From contig NZ_JACJRV010000029.1 of NCBI RefSeq assembly GCF_014697475.1, forward strand, positions 1 to 64,000: a stretch of DNA of 64,000 nucleotides, given 5' to 3'. A program made the position numbers and the translations under genes. The DNA comes from Nostoc sp. FACHB-152 (GTDB lineage Bacteria > Cyanobacteriota > Cyanobacteriia > Cyanobacteriales > Nostocaceae). This document shows, in pieces, positions 45,567 through 55,599 of this stretch; within the stretch, counting starts at the first letter, position 1, and each line of letters starts with the position of its first letter. Under the pieces are notes generated by a model. It was not told the origin of the DNA and searched no databases. It saw nothing but the letters and a program-made list of their open reading frames with translations.

Positions 45567-47765
45567 GTGAAATTTGACTTTTTGCCACAATTACCTTCTT
45601 CTAACTTAGACGATCGCACCTTTGATGACTTAGTAGAAGAAAGTATCATGCGTATCCCTCGGTACTGTCCGGAATGGACAGACCATAACCTCAGTGACCC
45701 AGGAATCACGCTGATTGAATTATTTGCTTGGTTAACAGACCAAATGTTGCTGAGATTTAACCAAGTACCGCGTAAAAATTATGTAGCTTTTTTAGAATTA
45801 CTGGGTATTCGTCTTCAACCACCAGCCCCAGCCCATACAGAATTAACTTTTTATTTAAGTTCTGACTTACCTGAAGCCTATACCATTCCCGCAGGTCTGG
45901 AAGCTTCCACAGTACGCACTGAAACTACTCCAGCTATTACCTTTAGTACCGATTCACCTCTAATCATCGGTAAACCCCAGATTCAGCACTTTTTAACTGC
46001 CCAAACAACCGAAGAAATCCCCCAATCTCTGCGCGAAAGGCTGGCTAATGTCTGGACTCGTCAATCTAATGGCTTGTGGGCGGGGAGTGAACAATCTATA
46101 TTTAATGAACAACCCCAACCGGGAAATTGTTTTTATTTAGTAATTAATTCTGATGATTCTCTTGATGGTAATGTCTTAGAAATTACCTTCCAAGGAGCAG
46201 CAGCCACCCCTACAGGAATTAACCCTAATCAACCGCCCCGCGCTTGGGAAGCTTGGGATGGAGAAAATTGGCAGCCAGTTTTATTAAAAGAAACCGACGA
46301 CTATACCAAGGGTTTCAGCTTTTATGAAATTGAACAACAGGGTACAAATCCCGCTCAAGGTGCTGATGTTCGCCTGCATTTACCGCAGACTTGGCCTGTA
46401 ACTAACTTCACCGTTTATCGAGGTCGCTGGCTACGCTGTCGATTCACTACCCCGCCAAATCAAGAGGGTTACAATCGTCCACCGCAAATTACGGGGTTAG
46501 CTGTACGGTCAATTGGTGGTACTGTCAGGGCTACCCACAGTACCCTGATTCAAGATGAGCGTTTAGGAATTAGTGATGGTAAGCCAGGACAAAGTTTTCA
46601 GTTATTGATGACACCAGTTTTAGAACGGCGAGAAAATGAGTATATTGTCGTGACTCCTCCCGGTGGTTTACCGCAGACTTGGCATGAAGTCAGAGATTTC
46701 GCTGATTCTAGCCCCCAAGACCGTCATTACACGATTGATTCCATCACTGGGACTGTGCAGTTTGGGCCGTTGATTCGGGAACCTGGACAACTCAAACGCC
46801 AAACAAAAATGCGATCGCGGATTCAAGAATCCATCGTCACAGATGAGACAGTTGTGCAAGCATCTGACCTGGAAAACGCCCAAGAACATCAGTATGGGGC
46901 TGTGCCGCCACGAGGTTCAGAAATCAGAATGTTAGCCTATCGTACTGGTGGCGGTAGAGAGGGGAATGTGCAAACTGGCTCAATTCAATTTTTGAAGTCT
47001 GCATATCCCTACGTAGCCAGTGTGATTAATTATCCACCAGCAATTAATGGTGCAGATGGGGAATCTTTAGAACAGGCAGTGATTAGAGCGCCACGCATCC
47101 TGCGTACCCGCGATCGCGCTGTCACAGCCGAAGACTTTGAAGTTTTAGCACAACAAGCAGGGGCTGGTGCGATCGCACGAGTTCGCTGTTTACCAGCCGA
47201 TGCTCATAGACAAGCTGGTACAGTGGGTTTACTGCTTGTTCCCTATGCCAATACAGATGGTATTGCACTAGGCGAAGGTATTGCACCACAACAGTTTGCC
47301 CTCAGTCCGGCACTGCAAGAGCAAGTCCTGAAATACTTAGATGAAAGAAGATTACTAGGAGTACAAGTACAACTACAAGAACCAGATTACGTAGGCGTTT
47401 CTGTACAAGCAGAGGTAGTCTTAGAACCTACCTATAACAACCCTCTAGCAAGAGCCGAAATTTTGCGTAATCTGAGAACAACTTTGTATAGATATTTAAA
47501 CCCTCTAACTGGCGGTATGGAGGGTAAAGGGTGGCCTTTTGGAAGACCCGTTTATATATCTGAAATTATGGTGTTACTGCAACAAACTCCTGGTGTAAGG
47601 CACTTAGAGTCAGTCTTACTCTTCGCCATCCGCAAGCAAGGAGATACATGGAGGCGGCAATCTTCTCCTGAACAAATAATAGATCCTGGGACTCAAGGTT
47701 TAATCTGTTCTTGGGCTGATAATAACCTGCGTTCTGGCCATGACATTCAAATCAGCAATCGCTAA
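45567..47765 (+). CDS. Putative baseplate assembly protein (gpJ/Pvc11-like)
   Basis: A 732-residue protein: 'IPRYCPEWTDHNLSDPGITLIELFAWLTDQMLLRFNQVPRKNY' in outline at the N-terminus, and gpJ-like C-terminus with 'RAVTAEDFEVLAQQ', 'ARVRCLPA' and 'YLDERRLLGVQVQL'. The middle carries Ig-like or carbohydrate-binding-like strands. It forms the baseplate wedge with the gpI-like protein. Starts with GTG two bases after the gp25 stop. Confidence 0.92.
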   Translation: MKFDFLPQLPSSNLDDRTFDDLVEESIMRIPRYCPEWTDHNLSDPGITLIELFAWLTDQMLLRFNQVPRKNYVAFLELLGIRLQPPAPAHTELTFYLSSDLPEAYTIPAGLEASTVRTETTPAITFSTDSPLIIGKPQIQHFLTAQTTEEIPQSLRERLANVWTRQSNGLWAGSEQSIFNEQPQPGNCFYLVINSDDSLDGNVLEITFQGAAATPTGINPNQPPRAWEAWDGENWQPVLLKETDDYTKGFSFYEIEQQGTNPAQGADVRLHLPQTWPVTNFTVYRGRWLRCRFTTPPNQEGYNRPPQITGLAVRSIGGTVRATHSTLIQDERLGISDGKPGQSFQLLMTPVLERRENEYIVVTPPGGLPQTWHEVRDFADSSPQDRHYTIDSITGTVQFGPLIREPGQLKRQTKMRSRIQESIVTDETVVQASDLENAQEHQYGAVPPRGSEIRMLAYRTGGGREGNVQTGSIQFLKSAYPYVASVINYPPAINGADGESLEQAVIRAPRILRTRDRAVTAEDFEVLAQQAGAGAIARVRCLPADAHRQAGTVGLLLVPYANTDGIALGEGIAPQQFALSPALQEQVLKYLDERRLLGVQVQLQEPDYVGVSVQAEVVLEPTYNNPLARAEILRNLRTTLYRYLNPLTGGMEGKGWPFGRPVYISEIMVLLQQTPGVRHLESVLLFAIRKQGDTWRRQSSPEQIIDPGTQGLICSWADNNLRSGHDIQISNR

Positions 47766-47813
47766 AAGCAATTAGAAAGCCGTAGGCTGAATCAGTTATC
47801 AGGTGATGTTCAC

Positions 47814-47848
47814 TGTTCACTGATAACTGTTCACTGATAACTGTTCAC
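47814..47848 (+). repeat. Tandem heptamers TGTTCAC-TGATAAC
   Basis: The two heptamers alternate two and a half times in the 134-base gap between the gpJ-like and gpI-like genes. Typical short tandem repeat of filamentous cyanobacteria; similar bases recur at 61560-61585. Confidence 0.8.
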
Positions 47849-47899
47849 TGACACTCCCACTCCCCTCTGTAATTTTAAATTAATATCAGGTCACATCCT

Positions 47900-48934
47900 A
47901 TGGTGCAAAGTCGTTCTAGTCCGGCTGTTCGCATTAACTTAACCCCGATGCAAATTCCAGAGGCTGTACCTGGTGCGGGGTTAGCATTCACCAAACCAGA
48001 AAGCATGGATGCAACAGCACAGAGTTTAGTTCTGCATCCAGGGGAACCGAGCGAGATGATTGTGCAAGTGCAGAACTTAGAACAACGTCCGATCACAGTA
48101 ACTCTCAAAGTTGAAGGTAACTTTCCGGCTGAGTGGTGCCAAATTGGTACAGAAGGAAATGAAATTCCGCCACGGGGACAGATGGATGCTGTTCTCTATT
48201 TCACAGTTCCCGCCAGCTTTTTTGAGGATCAACAAGCTATCATTGCTGGGCAAAAAGATAAATTAAATCTTGACTATCGTAGCTTAGTTGCGATCGCTAT
48301 TAACTCAGGCACAGACACAGAACAAATCCAGCACAGCGAGTATTTTAATTTATATGTGCGTCCTTACAGTGCCTACATGGAATTTTTGCCAGTTTTATAT
48401 CGAGAAGTAGACTTTATCGGTCGCTTTATGAAGATATTTGAACAGGCTTATCAACCTGCGATCAATAGTTTTAACGCCATGTGGGCAAATCTTGACCCCT
48501 TAACAGCACCAAAAGCACTATTACCATTTTTAGCTCATTGGGTCGCATGGCAAATAGATTCTGTTTGGGATTTGCAGCAACAACGGCGTTTAATTCGGCG
48601 TGCAGTTGAACTTTATCGTTGGCGAGGAACTCGTAAAGGGTTGCGGCTATATTTACATCTTTATACAGGCTTACCTTTAGATGAGGATATATCTAATGAA
48701 GCTGACAAACATATTAGTATCACCGAACCCTTCGGCCCTAGTTTTGTTTTAGGTTCAGCACAATTAGGTAGCGCAGTTTTAGCAGGTGGCGACGCGTATA
48801 ATTTTCGAGTCTGCTTACGCCCTAATCGTCCTAACATGAACCTCAATGAACAATTAATCCGCCGAATTATTGACCAAGAAAAGCCTGCTTTTTGTACTTA
48901 TGAGTTGGTAATAGAAAATTTTAGTAACTCATAA
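47900..48934 (+). CDS. Phage tail protein gpI-like (Pvc12 type) with Ig-like N-terminus
   Basis: A 344-residue protein. Residues about 40-150 form an Ig-like beta domain ('LVLHPGEPSEMIVQVQNLEQRPITV', split). Residues about 155-260 are gpI-like: 'YMEFLPVLYREVDFIGRFMKIFEQAY', 'LPFLAHWVAWQID', 'RRAVELYRWRGTRKGLRLYL', split. This family links wedge proteins at the baseplate rim. Ordered after gpJ as in other eCIS. Confidence 0.9.
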   Translation: MVQSRSSPAVRINLTPMQIPEAVPGAGLAFTKPESMDATAQSLVLHPGEPSEMIVQVQNLEQRPITVTLKVEGNFPAEWCQIGTEGNEIPPRGQMDAVLYFTVPASFFEDQQAIIAGQKDKLNLDYRSLVAIAINSGTDTEQIQHSEYFNLYVRPYSAYMEFLPVLYREVDFIGRFMKIFEQAYQPAINSFNAMWANLDPLTAPKALLPFLAHWVAWQIDSVWDLQQQRRLIRRAVELYRWRGTRKGLRLYLHLYTGLPLDEDISNEADKHISITEPFGPSFVLGSAQLGSAVLAGGDAYNFRVCLRPNRPNMNLNEQLIRRIIDQEKPAFCTYELVIENFSNS

Positions 48935-49028
48935 ATTATTCAAATAACAGACATGATTACTGAATTGGTCTATTTAAAATTATTAATATTTTTTCTCTAT
49001 TTTCGTGCCAAAAATTAGGAGCAAAAAC

Positions 49029-50231
49029 GTGACTCATCCTTTCCCACAACCAGAGATTCAACCGTTTGAACGTTTACATCCTACGGATGGTTTACTCATC
49101 AATGCTGAACGTTGGAGTAAAGCTCATGAATATCATCGTCTGCGGCAAAATACCCATTATCAAAGTTTAAATCAACCTGGAATTGTCTGTGGTTTAGGTG
49201 TGCGTTCAATTCCTGCACCGCGTCAAGTAGAAGCAAAATATCGAGATGGACGTTGGCTACAAATTCAGCCGGGAATTGCTATTGATGTCATGGGCAATTT
49301 AATAGTTGTGACTGCATCTTATGATTTTCCCATTGATTTAGAAGTAGCTAGTTCTGAACCACTCACGATTTACTTAGTAGTCAGCTATGTAGATCCTGAT
49401 GAACTGCGGCGAGGACAGCAAAGAGATATTGTGCAAGAAACCTATCGTATTGACCAAAAAAATTCAACACCAGAAGCTTCGGAAATCGAAATTTGCCGCA
49501 TACTTTTGGAACCAGGACAAAATGTAATTAGTCAAGCAGCAGATGCTTTTTATCCTGGTTATAACAATATTGATTTACGCTATCGTCGTTATGCACAGGC
49601 GCGTCCTCAAGCTTTAGTGAGAATAGCACAAGTTTCTCACGGTGAGGATGGTGAATATGCCCGGAATTTTTTCAATCTTGCTTACTTACTACAATCAGTT
49701 GAAGCTTTATATCCACGTTTACGCGGTGCTGATGAACCTAGTGAAGTGCCGTTATCAGAAAATATTCAAGAATATGATTTACTTTATCTGACAGGTAAAG
49801 AGTCACTATTTTTAAATGATTTTGAATTTAATGCACTCAAAAATTATTTAAACTTAGGCGGTATATTATTAATTGATGCTCCATTAGATGCTAATAACTT
49901 AATTGAAAGTACTCATGCCTTAGCTCAACAATTAGAAACTCCGTTAAAACCATTAACAGAGTTACAAAGAAGTCATCCATTGCGAACCAAGCCTTTCTTA
50001 TTTTCAGCTTTACCCATTATCAACCAGCAGCTAATTCAATTATTTTTAGGAGGGGGAATAATTTTAATAGTTGGTGATTTAGCCTCTGCTTGGGGAATAG
50101 ATAGAGAATTTAATTTACCCAGGTTAACTATTCGCACAGCACAGGAATTAGGAATTAATATATTGAACTATGCTTGGAAGCGGCGACAGTTGTTAGGGTT
50201 GCAACAAGAGGATAATTTAGGGAAGTGGTAG
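49029..50231 (+). CDS. eCIS-associated protein with DUF4159-like C-terminus
   Basis: About 400 residues. The N-terminal half has 'DGLLINAERWSKAHEYHRLRQ', 'GIVCGLGV' and 'IQPGIAIDVMGNLIVV', a pattern recurring in eCIS operons. The C-terminal half ('YDLLYLTGKESLFLNDFEFNALKNYLNLGGILLIDAP', split) fits DUF4159, a GATase-like fold. GTG at 49029 has AGGAG eight bases upstream; GTG at 49005 is also open. It ends the + strand baseplate operon where a tail-fibre gene would often lie, so a baseplate-peripheral or anchoring role is possible. I see no clear membrane helix. Confidence 0.65.
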   Translation: MTHPFPQPEIQPFERLHPTDGLLINAERWSKAHEYHRLRQNTHYQSLNQPGIVCGLGVRSIPAPRQVEAKYRDGRWLQIQPGIAIDVMGNLIVVTASYDFPIDLEVASSEPLTIYLVVSYVDPDELRRGQQRDIVQETYRIDQKNSTPEASEIEICRILLEPGQNVISQAADAFYPGYNNIDLRYRRYAQARPQALVRIAQVSHGEDGEYARNFFNLAYLLQSVEALYPRLRGADEPSEVPLSENIQEYDLLYLTGKESLFLNDFEFNALKNYLNLGGILLIDAPLDANNLIESTHALAQQLETPLKPLTELQRSHPLRTKPFLFSALPIINQQLIQLFLGGGIILIVGDLASAWGIDREFNLPRLTIRTAQELGINILNYAWKRRQLLGLQQEDNLGKW

Positions 50232-50238
50232 TATCCCA

Positions 50239-50262
50239 AAGGGCGCAAGGTCTTGCGCCCTT
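50239..50262. terminator. Perfect GC-rich hairpin between convergent operons
   Basis: GGGCGCAAG (50241-50249) and CTTGCGCCC (50252-50260) are exact complements with a GT loop, flanked by AA and TT. It lies between the convergent DUF4159-like gene and cargo gene 3. A compact bidirectional terminator or a dispersed palindrome. Confidence 0.65.
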
Positions 50263-50293
50263 ACAAGCCCACTGTATTTATTAGATGAAATTA

Positions 50294-51559
50294 TTAACTT
50301 GCATTATTTGAATTTATTTCATTCCTGGTATTGTTCTGCACATCTCTCATCAGAGATTCTAAATCGCTATTATTATTACCACCTCTGCTTAATAATTTCT
50401 TGATTTGATTGGTAATTGAATTCATCTCTTTAGCTAACCATCTACCTAGGTTATTGATAAAGTTCTTCAACTTTTCAAACATACCTAATTCCATAGTTAA
50501 ATATTCATTGCCACGCGGATAGACAACCTTACCCTTTTCGGTTTCATAATATTCTCCTTCTGGCATCAGCATAGATTTTAGTGGTTTTTCTTGCCTTGCC
50601 ATGTCAGCTTCAGTGCGTTTATTGCTCAGGAATAAAACATCATATACTTTGTTGTTCCAAGTAGCCCAATAATGATTTTGGAAAAACCACCGTTTCCCGT
50701 TATCACAATTGCGTTTTCTGCCTTGATATAAAGTTTCAGGAGCTTCACTTAAAAAAGGTTTCTTAATTTGTTCAATGGCAACATTCTGAATGCCGAAATA
50801 TTCTTGGGCTACTGTTTGGAAAGCTTCAGCTAATGTCTTACAATCTCCTTCTCTGGTTCCTTTTAATAGAGTTACACCTTGCTTGTAAGTCATGGTGTAT
50901 TTGAATGATATATTTTTAAAATTGTTCAAGAGTTGATCAAGTATTTTTTCCTGTGGTAAAGTGTCATCTATTCCATGAACTAATTCTTTGGCTACTGCAT
51001 AGTTACTGAGAAACGTTTGTTTTGGGTCAGAGGCGTTACTGTTTGCGCCTTCAGCATTACTTTTTTGATTTTGTTCAGTTGTAGTTTGTGATGTCTCTTG
51101 TTTTTGGATAGTTTTTTGATTAATTTGGTTAACTACAGTAGCTGCAACTTGATCAGCTTGCTGCTCGTTTTTGTCTCCTGGTTGAGCGATCGCTAACTTT
51201 GCCTGTACAATTGGCGACGGCATTCTGTCAGGATGATGCAGCGCGATTTTCTCTAAGTTATGACCAAAACCAGACCCTTGTTCAACTCGCCTTTGCAATA
51301 CGTCATTCATCTTGGCTTGTAATAAGGTCAGTTGTGTCTGTCCTTCTGGGGTAATAGTGCCATGTTTAGCTTGAATTGCTAATTTTGTCGCCTCAAGTTG
51401 CTGCTGTTGAAATTCTTGATTTTCAACTTCCGTTTGCGAAAGCGGCGTATTTGTCTGCTGTTGCGTTTTGTGCTTCAATGGTTGCGATTGAAACTGAGCC
51501 TCTTCTGACACAGTAGCGGATGAGTCAGCCTTTTGAAGAATGTGCTGCCGTTGTTTCAT
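50294..51559 (-). CDS. eCIS cargo-like protein with transglutaminase/papain-like domain
   Basis: About 421 residues. It has the cargo signature ('GFGHNLEKIALHHPD', then 'AKLAIAQPGDKNEQQADQVA', near 97-141) but no DUF4157 HELTH core. Residues about 180-330 look like a transglutaminase/papain-type fold with a Cys-His-Asp order: Cys240 in 'EGDCKTLAEAF', His296 in 'QNHYWATW', Asp307 in 'VYDVLF'. Such domains can be proteases, deamidases or cross-linkers. The tail is helical. The start at 51559 has TGAGG upstream; a GTG at 51571 is also open. It precedes no immunity-like gene and lies next to the eCIS ATPase. Confidence 0.7.
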   Translation of the reverse strand: MKQRQHILQKADSSATVSEEAQFQSQPLKHKTQQQTNTPLSQTEVENQEFQQQQLEATKLAIQAKHGTITPEGQTQLTLLQAKMNDVLQRRVEQGSGFGHNLEKIALHHPDRMPSPIVQAKLAIAQPGDKNEQQADQVAATVVNQINQKTIQKQETSQTTTEQNQKSNAEGANSNASDPKQTFLSNYAVAKELVHGIDDTLPQEKILDQLLNNFKNISFKYTMTYKQGVTLLKGTREGDCKTLAEAFQTVAQEYFGIQNVAIEQIKKPFLSEAPETLYQGRKRNCDNGKRWFFQNHYWATWNNKVYDVLFLSNKRTEADMARQEKPLKSMLMPEGEYYETEKGKVVYPRGNEYLTMELGMFEKLKNFINNLGRWLAKEMNSITNQIKKLLSRGGNNNSDLESLMRDVQNNTRNEINSNNAS

Positions 51560-51738
51560 CGCTAACCTCACAAATCAACAAGGTAATTAATTAAAATCTT
51601 ATTATCTCACTCAGCTATAGGTAAGTTTTTCGACTTTAGTCTAGTTTTTGAGGTTTGCTGACCAGTGTTTTTTGGCGATCGCATCAAGGCGATCGCTCTC
51701 GACTAAAGTATAAAGTCATAAGCTATTATCCTTTCTTC

Positions 51739-53727
51739 TCAAACCCAACCGCCGATTTCTGCTTCTGTCAGCGATTTCTCTAACTTGGCATATTCTGTAC
51801 GCGCTGCTCGTAATAAATGTTTCATTTGTACTGCTTCTTCGGCATCAGCAGCAAGGAAGGCAGCATTTAAGGCTATGTTGCGAATATTACCCCCTGCTAC
51901 ACTTAATTGTGATAACTTCTTCGCATCTAAGCCATCAGTAGGAGTGTTAGTTGGGTAAACGCGCCGCCAAATTTCGGCGCGTTGCGCTGCATCAGGGAAG
52001 GGAAACTGCACTACAAAACGAATGCGTCGTTGAAAAGCTGTATCTATGGAACTCTTGAGGTTGGTTGTCATAATTGCCAAGCCGGGATAGCTTTCCATTC
52101 TTTGCAATAGATAGCTCACTTCGATGTTGGCGTAACGGTCATGGCTATCTTTAACTTCGCTACGTTTACCAAATAAAGCGTCTGCTTCGTCAAATAACAA
52201 GATAACTCCACCTTCTTCGGCAGCATCAAATACCCGACGCAGGTTTTTTTCAGTTTCTCCAATATATTTACTAACTACTGATGACAAATCAATTCTGTAT
52301 AGGTCAAGGTGCAATTCCTGGGCTAAGACTTCCGCCGCTAGGGTCTTACCTGTACCACTAGACCCAGCAAATAAGGCACTAATCCCTAACCCACGGCTAT
52401 TTTTCGCAGCAAATCCCCAATTTTGATACACAGTAGCGCGTTGACGCACATGAGCGGCAATTTCTCGCAACATTTCTGCTTGGGCTGGGGGTAATACTAA
52501 ATCCTCCCAGGTGGCGGTGGGGGGAATGCGTTGGGCTAGTTCATCTAAGTGAGGACGGGCTTGCTTACGACAAGCATCCCAGATGATTTGACCTACATCT
52601 TGTTCCTGTCCTGTAGTTAATTGTCCTAAAGCTTCTGCACAAGCAGCACGAATAGTGTTGGGGCTGAGGTTGAATTGAGTGGCTAATTTTTTCACTTGCC
52701 CATTTAATTGGGGCTGTATTTGGGCTAAACTGCTTTGCCAGAGTAAGCTTTGCTCTTCAATGGTGGGTTTGTGAATATCAAAACTGACTATAGGGCGTTG
52801 TTGTATTGATACTCTTTCTCGACTAGTGACAAACACTAAACCTTTGATGCGTTCGAGAAAACGTCCAATAGTATGTGTACGAGCTAAATCTGTCAGGTCA
52901 ATTTTGTCACAGTCTATTAGTAAAGCACTGTTACTTAAAATCGACTCTCGCTCCCACAGCCGTGAGAGGGTTTCCATCTCTGCGGGTGCAGATGGCACAA
53001 CTTGAACTGGCATAATGTGTAGTGTCACACCTAGCATTTTACAGACTGTGGTGGCGATCGCTCGCTTACTTGTCGGCTCGATGCCACATAGCTGTAAGAT
53101 AGGTAACTTTTCTGTCTGGGATGACTGCATCCAGACGGCGGCTATTTGCTCGGCTATTTGCTGTTGGGAGTGGACTAATTCTCCTACTTCTGGTACAGGT
53201 TCGACAATTCCTGTTAGTCTTTCATCAATGTATTGTCTACCAATCAAATAGTGTAAGATTCGCTCATCAATCCGTAGAGGGCTAAGAGTTAAAGCTCTAC
53301 CCTCACCTAACTCAATTAACCGCCAATATCGTAATTTAGCATCAGGAGCGATCGCATCCCAATGGGGATTAGGCAACGCGGCTAGAGCTAAACTTAAACT
53401 CGGATATGCTCTTTGTGTGTCTCCCTGAGCTAAACCACATAAAGCTGCAAAATCGCCATAAAACTCCATACAGGCGCACATCAGTAGTATATCCCTCTCA
53501 AACTGGGATAACCCGAATAGCTGACATATCCGCTCTAATAACGGTGGTGCTGTCATAGCCGCCATTGCAGCTTGTAAAGCTTGTTGTTTGTCCTGTTGTG
53601 CTTGAGATGTAGATGGCTGCGTTTTGTGTGCATATCTTTCAATCACATCACGTACCATACCTAAAGCAGCTAATAAGTAGCGTTCATTGGCCTCATGCCA
53701 ATTGTGATTAACTGTTGTCGCATTCAT
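51739..53727 (-). CDS. eCIS AAA+ ATPase (Pvc15-like)
   Basis: A 662-residue protein with a degenerate first half and a C-terminal AAA+ module: Walker A 'GSSGTGKT' (455-462), Walker B 'VILLFDEAD' (508-516), sensor 'MTTNLKSS' and arginine finger 'AFQRRIRF' (564-571). The eCIS ATPase is needed for assembly or cargo loading in related systems. Its start overlaps the stop of the DUF4255 gene by four bases (ATGA), so the two are coupled. Confidence 0.93.
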   Translation of the reverse strand: MNATTVNHNWHEANERYLLAALGMVRDVIERYAHKTQPSTSQAQQDKQQALQAAMAAMTAPPLLERICQLFGLSQFERDILLMCACMEFYGDFAALCGLAQGDTQRAYPSLSLALAALPNPHWDAIAPDAKLRYWRLIELGEGRALTLSPLRIDERILHYLIGRQYIDERLTGIVEPVPEVGELVHSQQQIAEQIAAVWMQSSQTEKLPILQLCGIEPTSKRAIATTVCKMLGVTLHIMPVQVVPSAPAEMETLSRLWERESILSNSALLIDCDKIDLTDLARTHTIGRFLERIKGLVFVTSRERVSIQQRPIVSFDIHKPTIEEQSLLWQSSLAQIQPQLNGQVKKLATQFNLSPNTIRAACAEALGQLTTGQEQDVGQIIWDACRKQARPHLDELAQRIPPTATWEDLVLPPAQAEMLREIAAHVRQRATVYQNWGFAAKNSRGLGISALFAGSSGTGKTLAAEVLAQELHLDLYRIDLSSVVSKYIGETEKNLRRVFDAAEEGGVILLFDEADALFGKRSEVKDSHDRYANIEVSYLLQRMESYPGLAIMTTNLKSSIDTAFQRRIRFVVQFPFPDAAQRAEIWRRVYPTNTPTDGLDAKKLSQLSVAGGNIRNIALNAAFLAADAEEAVQMKHLLRAARTEYAKLEKSLTEAEIGGWV

Positions 53728-54998
53728 GGAATTGTTACCTGTGGCGAATGGTACTCACCTGCTGGATTTGTTTCTAATGGACTAGCTGCACCGTCTACCT
53801 GTACTCTGACAAGATAAGTTCCTGGTTTGATATTTTTTGCAGTAATACTCATCACGTCTGTATCTGCTTGAGGTGACGGCACAACAATAGATTGGGCTAA
53901 AGTATGAGGACTAGATATTTCATTAAGTAGCAAAATTACTCGTTGGGTTTTAGCAAGTTTGGGATAAAACTTAACAGAGATTTCTACTGAACGGAAATCT
54001 GCGGTACTCTCTACCACCTGATGCGATATTACTAAAATTTTGGGATGTATAATCAAAGCCGCTACATTAGATATTAAATTTTCTTTGTGTCCGGCATTAG
54101 CCATAGTTAAATGCACAACTTGTATAGGTTGCACTCCGGCAGACAAATCATCTGGTAACTTCAAGCTAATTTGCGTTTCTTTAATATCTTCGGGTACTAA
54201 TAGTTTTTCATTATGACCCAATCGAATACGGGTGATTTCACCGCGCAAGCGTTTACCGCGAATGATGACTATGCTACCTGCAAAAATTAAGGGCTGTGTC
54301 TGTTTTAGTGCTGTAACTTGCTCAATACTTGGTTCACTCCAAAGTCCTGTGTAACCATCTTCTGATTGATTTACGTTTTGACTATCAATTAATACCATCG
54401 AAACCTGATAACTAGCTGATGGTCGATAATGGGTTTGTAAGGCAGACCAGACTTTAGAATTGTCTTCCATGCTCAAAAATTCTGGCGAAAGTTTAATCTG
54501 CCCAATTTGTTCAGCCAACTTAGATATAGATACGCCAGCTAAAGCTTGTGAGAGACTGGTAGTATTGCTTTTTGAGGCGTTTTTTAAGGCATTTTCGATG
54601 AGTTCCGAGGTGATAACCGTGTTGGTGTGCAGTAATTGCATAGCATAACCTAGCAGCAGTTCTGCCTGGAAATCTTTAGCCCCATAAGCGGTTAATAAAT
54701 AGTGTAAGTCTAAAGCTAGTGGTGGATTTAGAGAACGTTGACTTTTATTAACTTGTGAGTGCTTGTTCCGCAAATCTTGAGATACCCAATCAACGTTGCG
54801 ATTCTGCGTCACATGATAGAGAAAGAAGTTGAGTTGCGCCCGCTCATCAGTTCCCACTTTAATTACGTCAGGTGGTAAGGCTGTAACCATAACATCACCA
54901 ACGCTGGCAGTAATAGAGTCATTAACTAAACCATTTTCTAGCAAATCTTTTAGCACTGCTGTCACAGCAACTATAGAAAGCGCGTTACTCATCATCAT
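53724..54998 (-). CDS. DUF4255 cap/terminator protein with Ig-like C-terminus (Pvc16-like)
   Basis: A 424-residue protein. Residues 1-200 are DUF4255 ('ALSIVAVTAVLKDLLENGL', 'ERAQLNFFLYHVTQNRNVDW', 'LALDLHYLLTAYG'), the tail-terminator family of eCIS. The rest has Ig/IPT-like strands ('PLIFAGSIVIIRGKRLRGEI', 'VISHQVVEST'), unlike the shorter paralogue at 58012. Translated together with the ATPase. Confidence 0.9.
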   Translation of the reverse strand: MMMSNALSIVAVTAVLKDLLENGLVNDSITASVGDVMVTALPPDVIKVGTDERAQLNFFLYHVTQNRNVDWVSQDLRNKHSQVNKSQRSLNPPLALDLHYLLTAYGAKDFQAELLLGYAMQLLHTNTVITSELIENALKNASKSNTTSLSQALAGVSISKLAEQIGQIKLSPEFLSMEDNSKVWSALQTHYRPSASYQVSMVLIDSQNVNQSEDGYTGLWSEPSIEQVTALKQTQPLIFAGSIVIIRGKRLRGEITRIRLGHNEKLLVPEDIKETQISLKLPDDLSAGVQPIQVVHLTMANAGHKENLISNVAALIIHPKILVISHQVVESTADFRSVEISVKFYPKLAKTQRVILLLNEISSPHTLAQSIVVPSPQADTDVMSITAKNIKPGTYLVRVQVDGAASPLETNPAGEYHSPQVTIP

Positions 54999-55599
54999 CC
55001 TTGACGCACCTGCACAGATTAATCATAGACCCTACCAGATTTCACCAATACTTTTTGCTAAAAATTTAACATTCAAGTTAGTAGCAATCACAGTAATTTA
55101 CCTATGAACTTATAATTTAACTGGTAAAAAATTACTCCTATATAAATAAAAAATAGTTTTGAAAACTTAGTAGGAGAACTCTAAGCCATAACCGGACACG
55201 AAACCAGCTAAAAGCAGAACAAGATAGTTAGAACAAATTGGATGTATAGGAATCCGGTTTGATTACTGAACATACTTGTGTAGTCAGGCAATAGGCAATA
55301 GGCAATAGGCAATAGGAAAGAAGGAATAAAGGTATACTGAGTTTTTTTCAGAAATCAAATATGAGTCCTATATAAACTCTTTTGGAGTTTCTAAATATTT
55401 TTTTGAGAAAAAATTTTAATTATTTATTAAATCTTCTTATTAAAACTATAAATTCGGCTTGACTTAGGTAATGATAGAAGATGAAAATCAAGTTAAGTGA
55501 AACTTTATCAGTATTATATCATTCAATATTTATTACAATTAATATTCTTTTTGTTAGCAATTTAGTAACTAAAATTAAACATAGGATGGCTGTTATCAG
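54999..55599. promoter_or_regulatory. Divergent intergenic region with heptamers and dispersed motifs
   Basis: 600 bases between the divergent DUF4255 and kinase genes. It contains four GGCAATA heptamers (55287-55314) and an inverted pair of the AATCAAA...TCCTATA motif (55244-55265 minus, 55352-55373 plus). It is AT-rich, with no gene seen. Promoters for both operons must lie here. Confidence 0.55.

Noticed and set aside
55287-55316. Short tandem units looking like a CRISPR array
   Set aside because: Units are 7 bases with no spacers; they are ordinary heptamer repeats.
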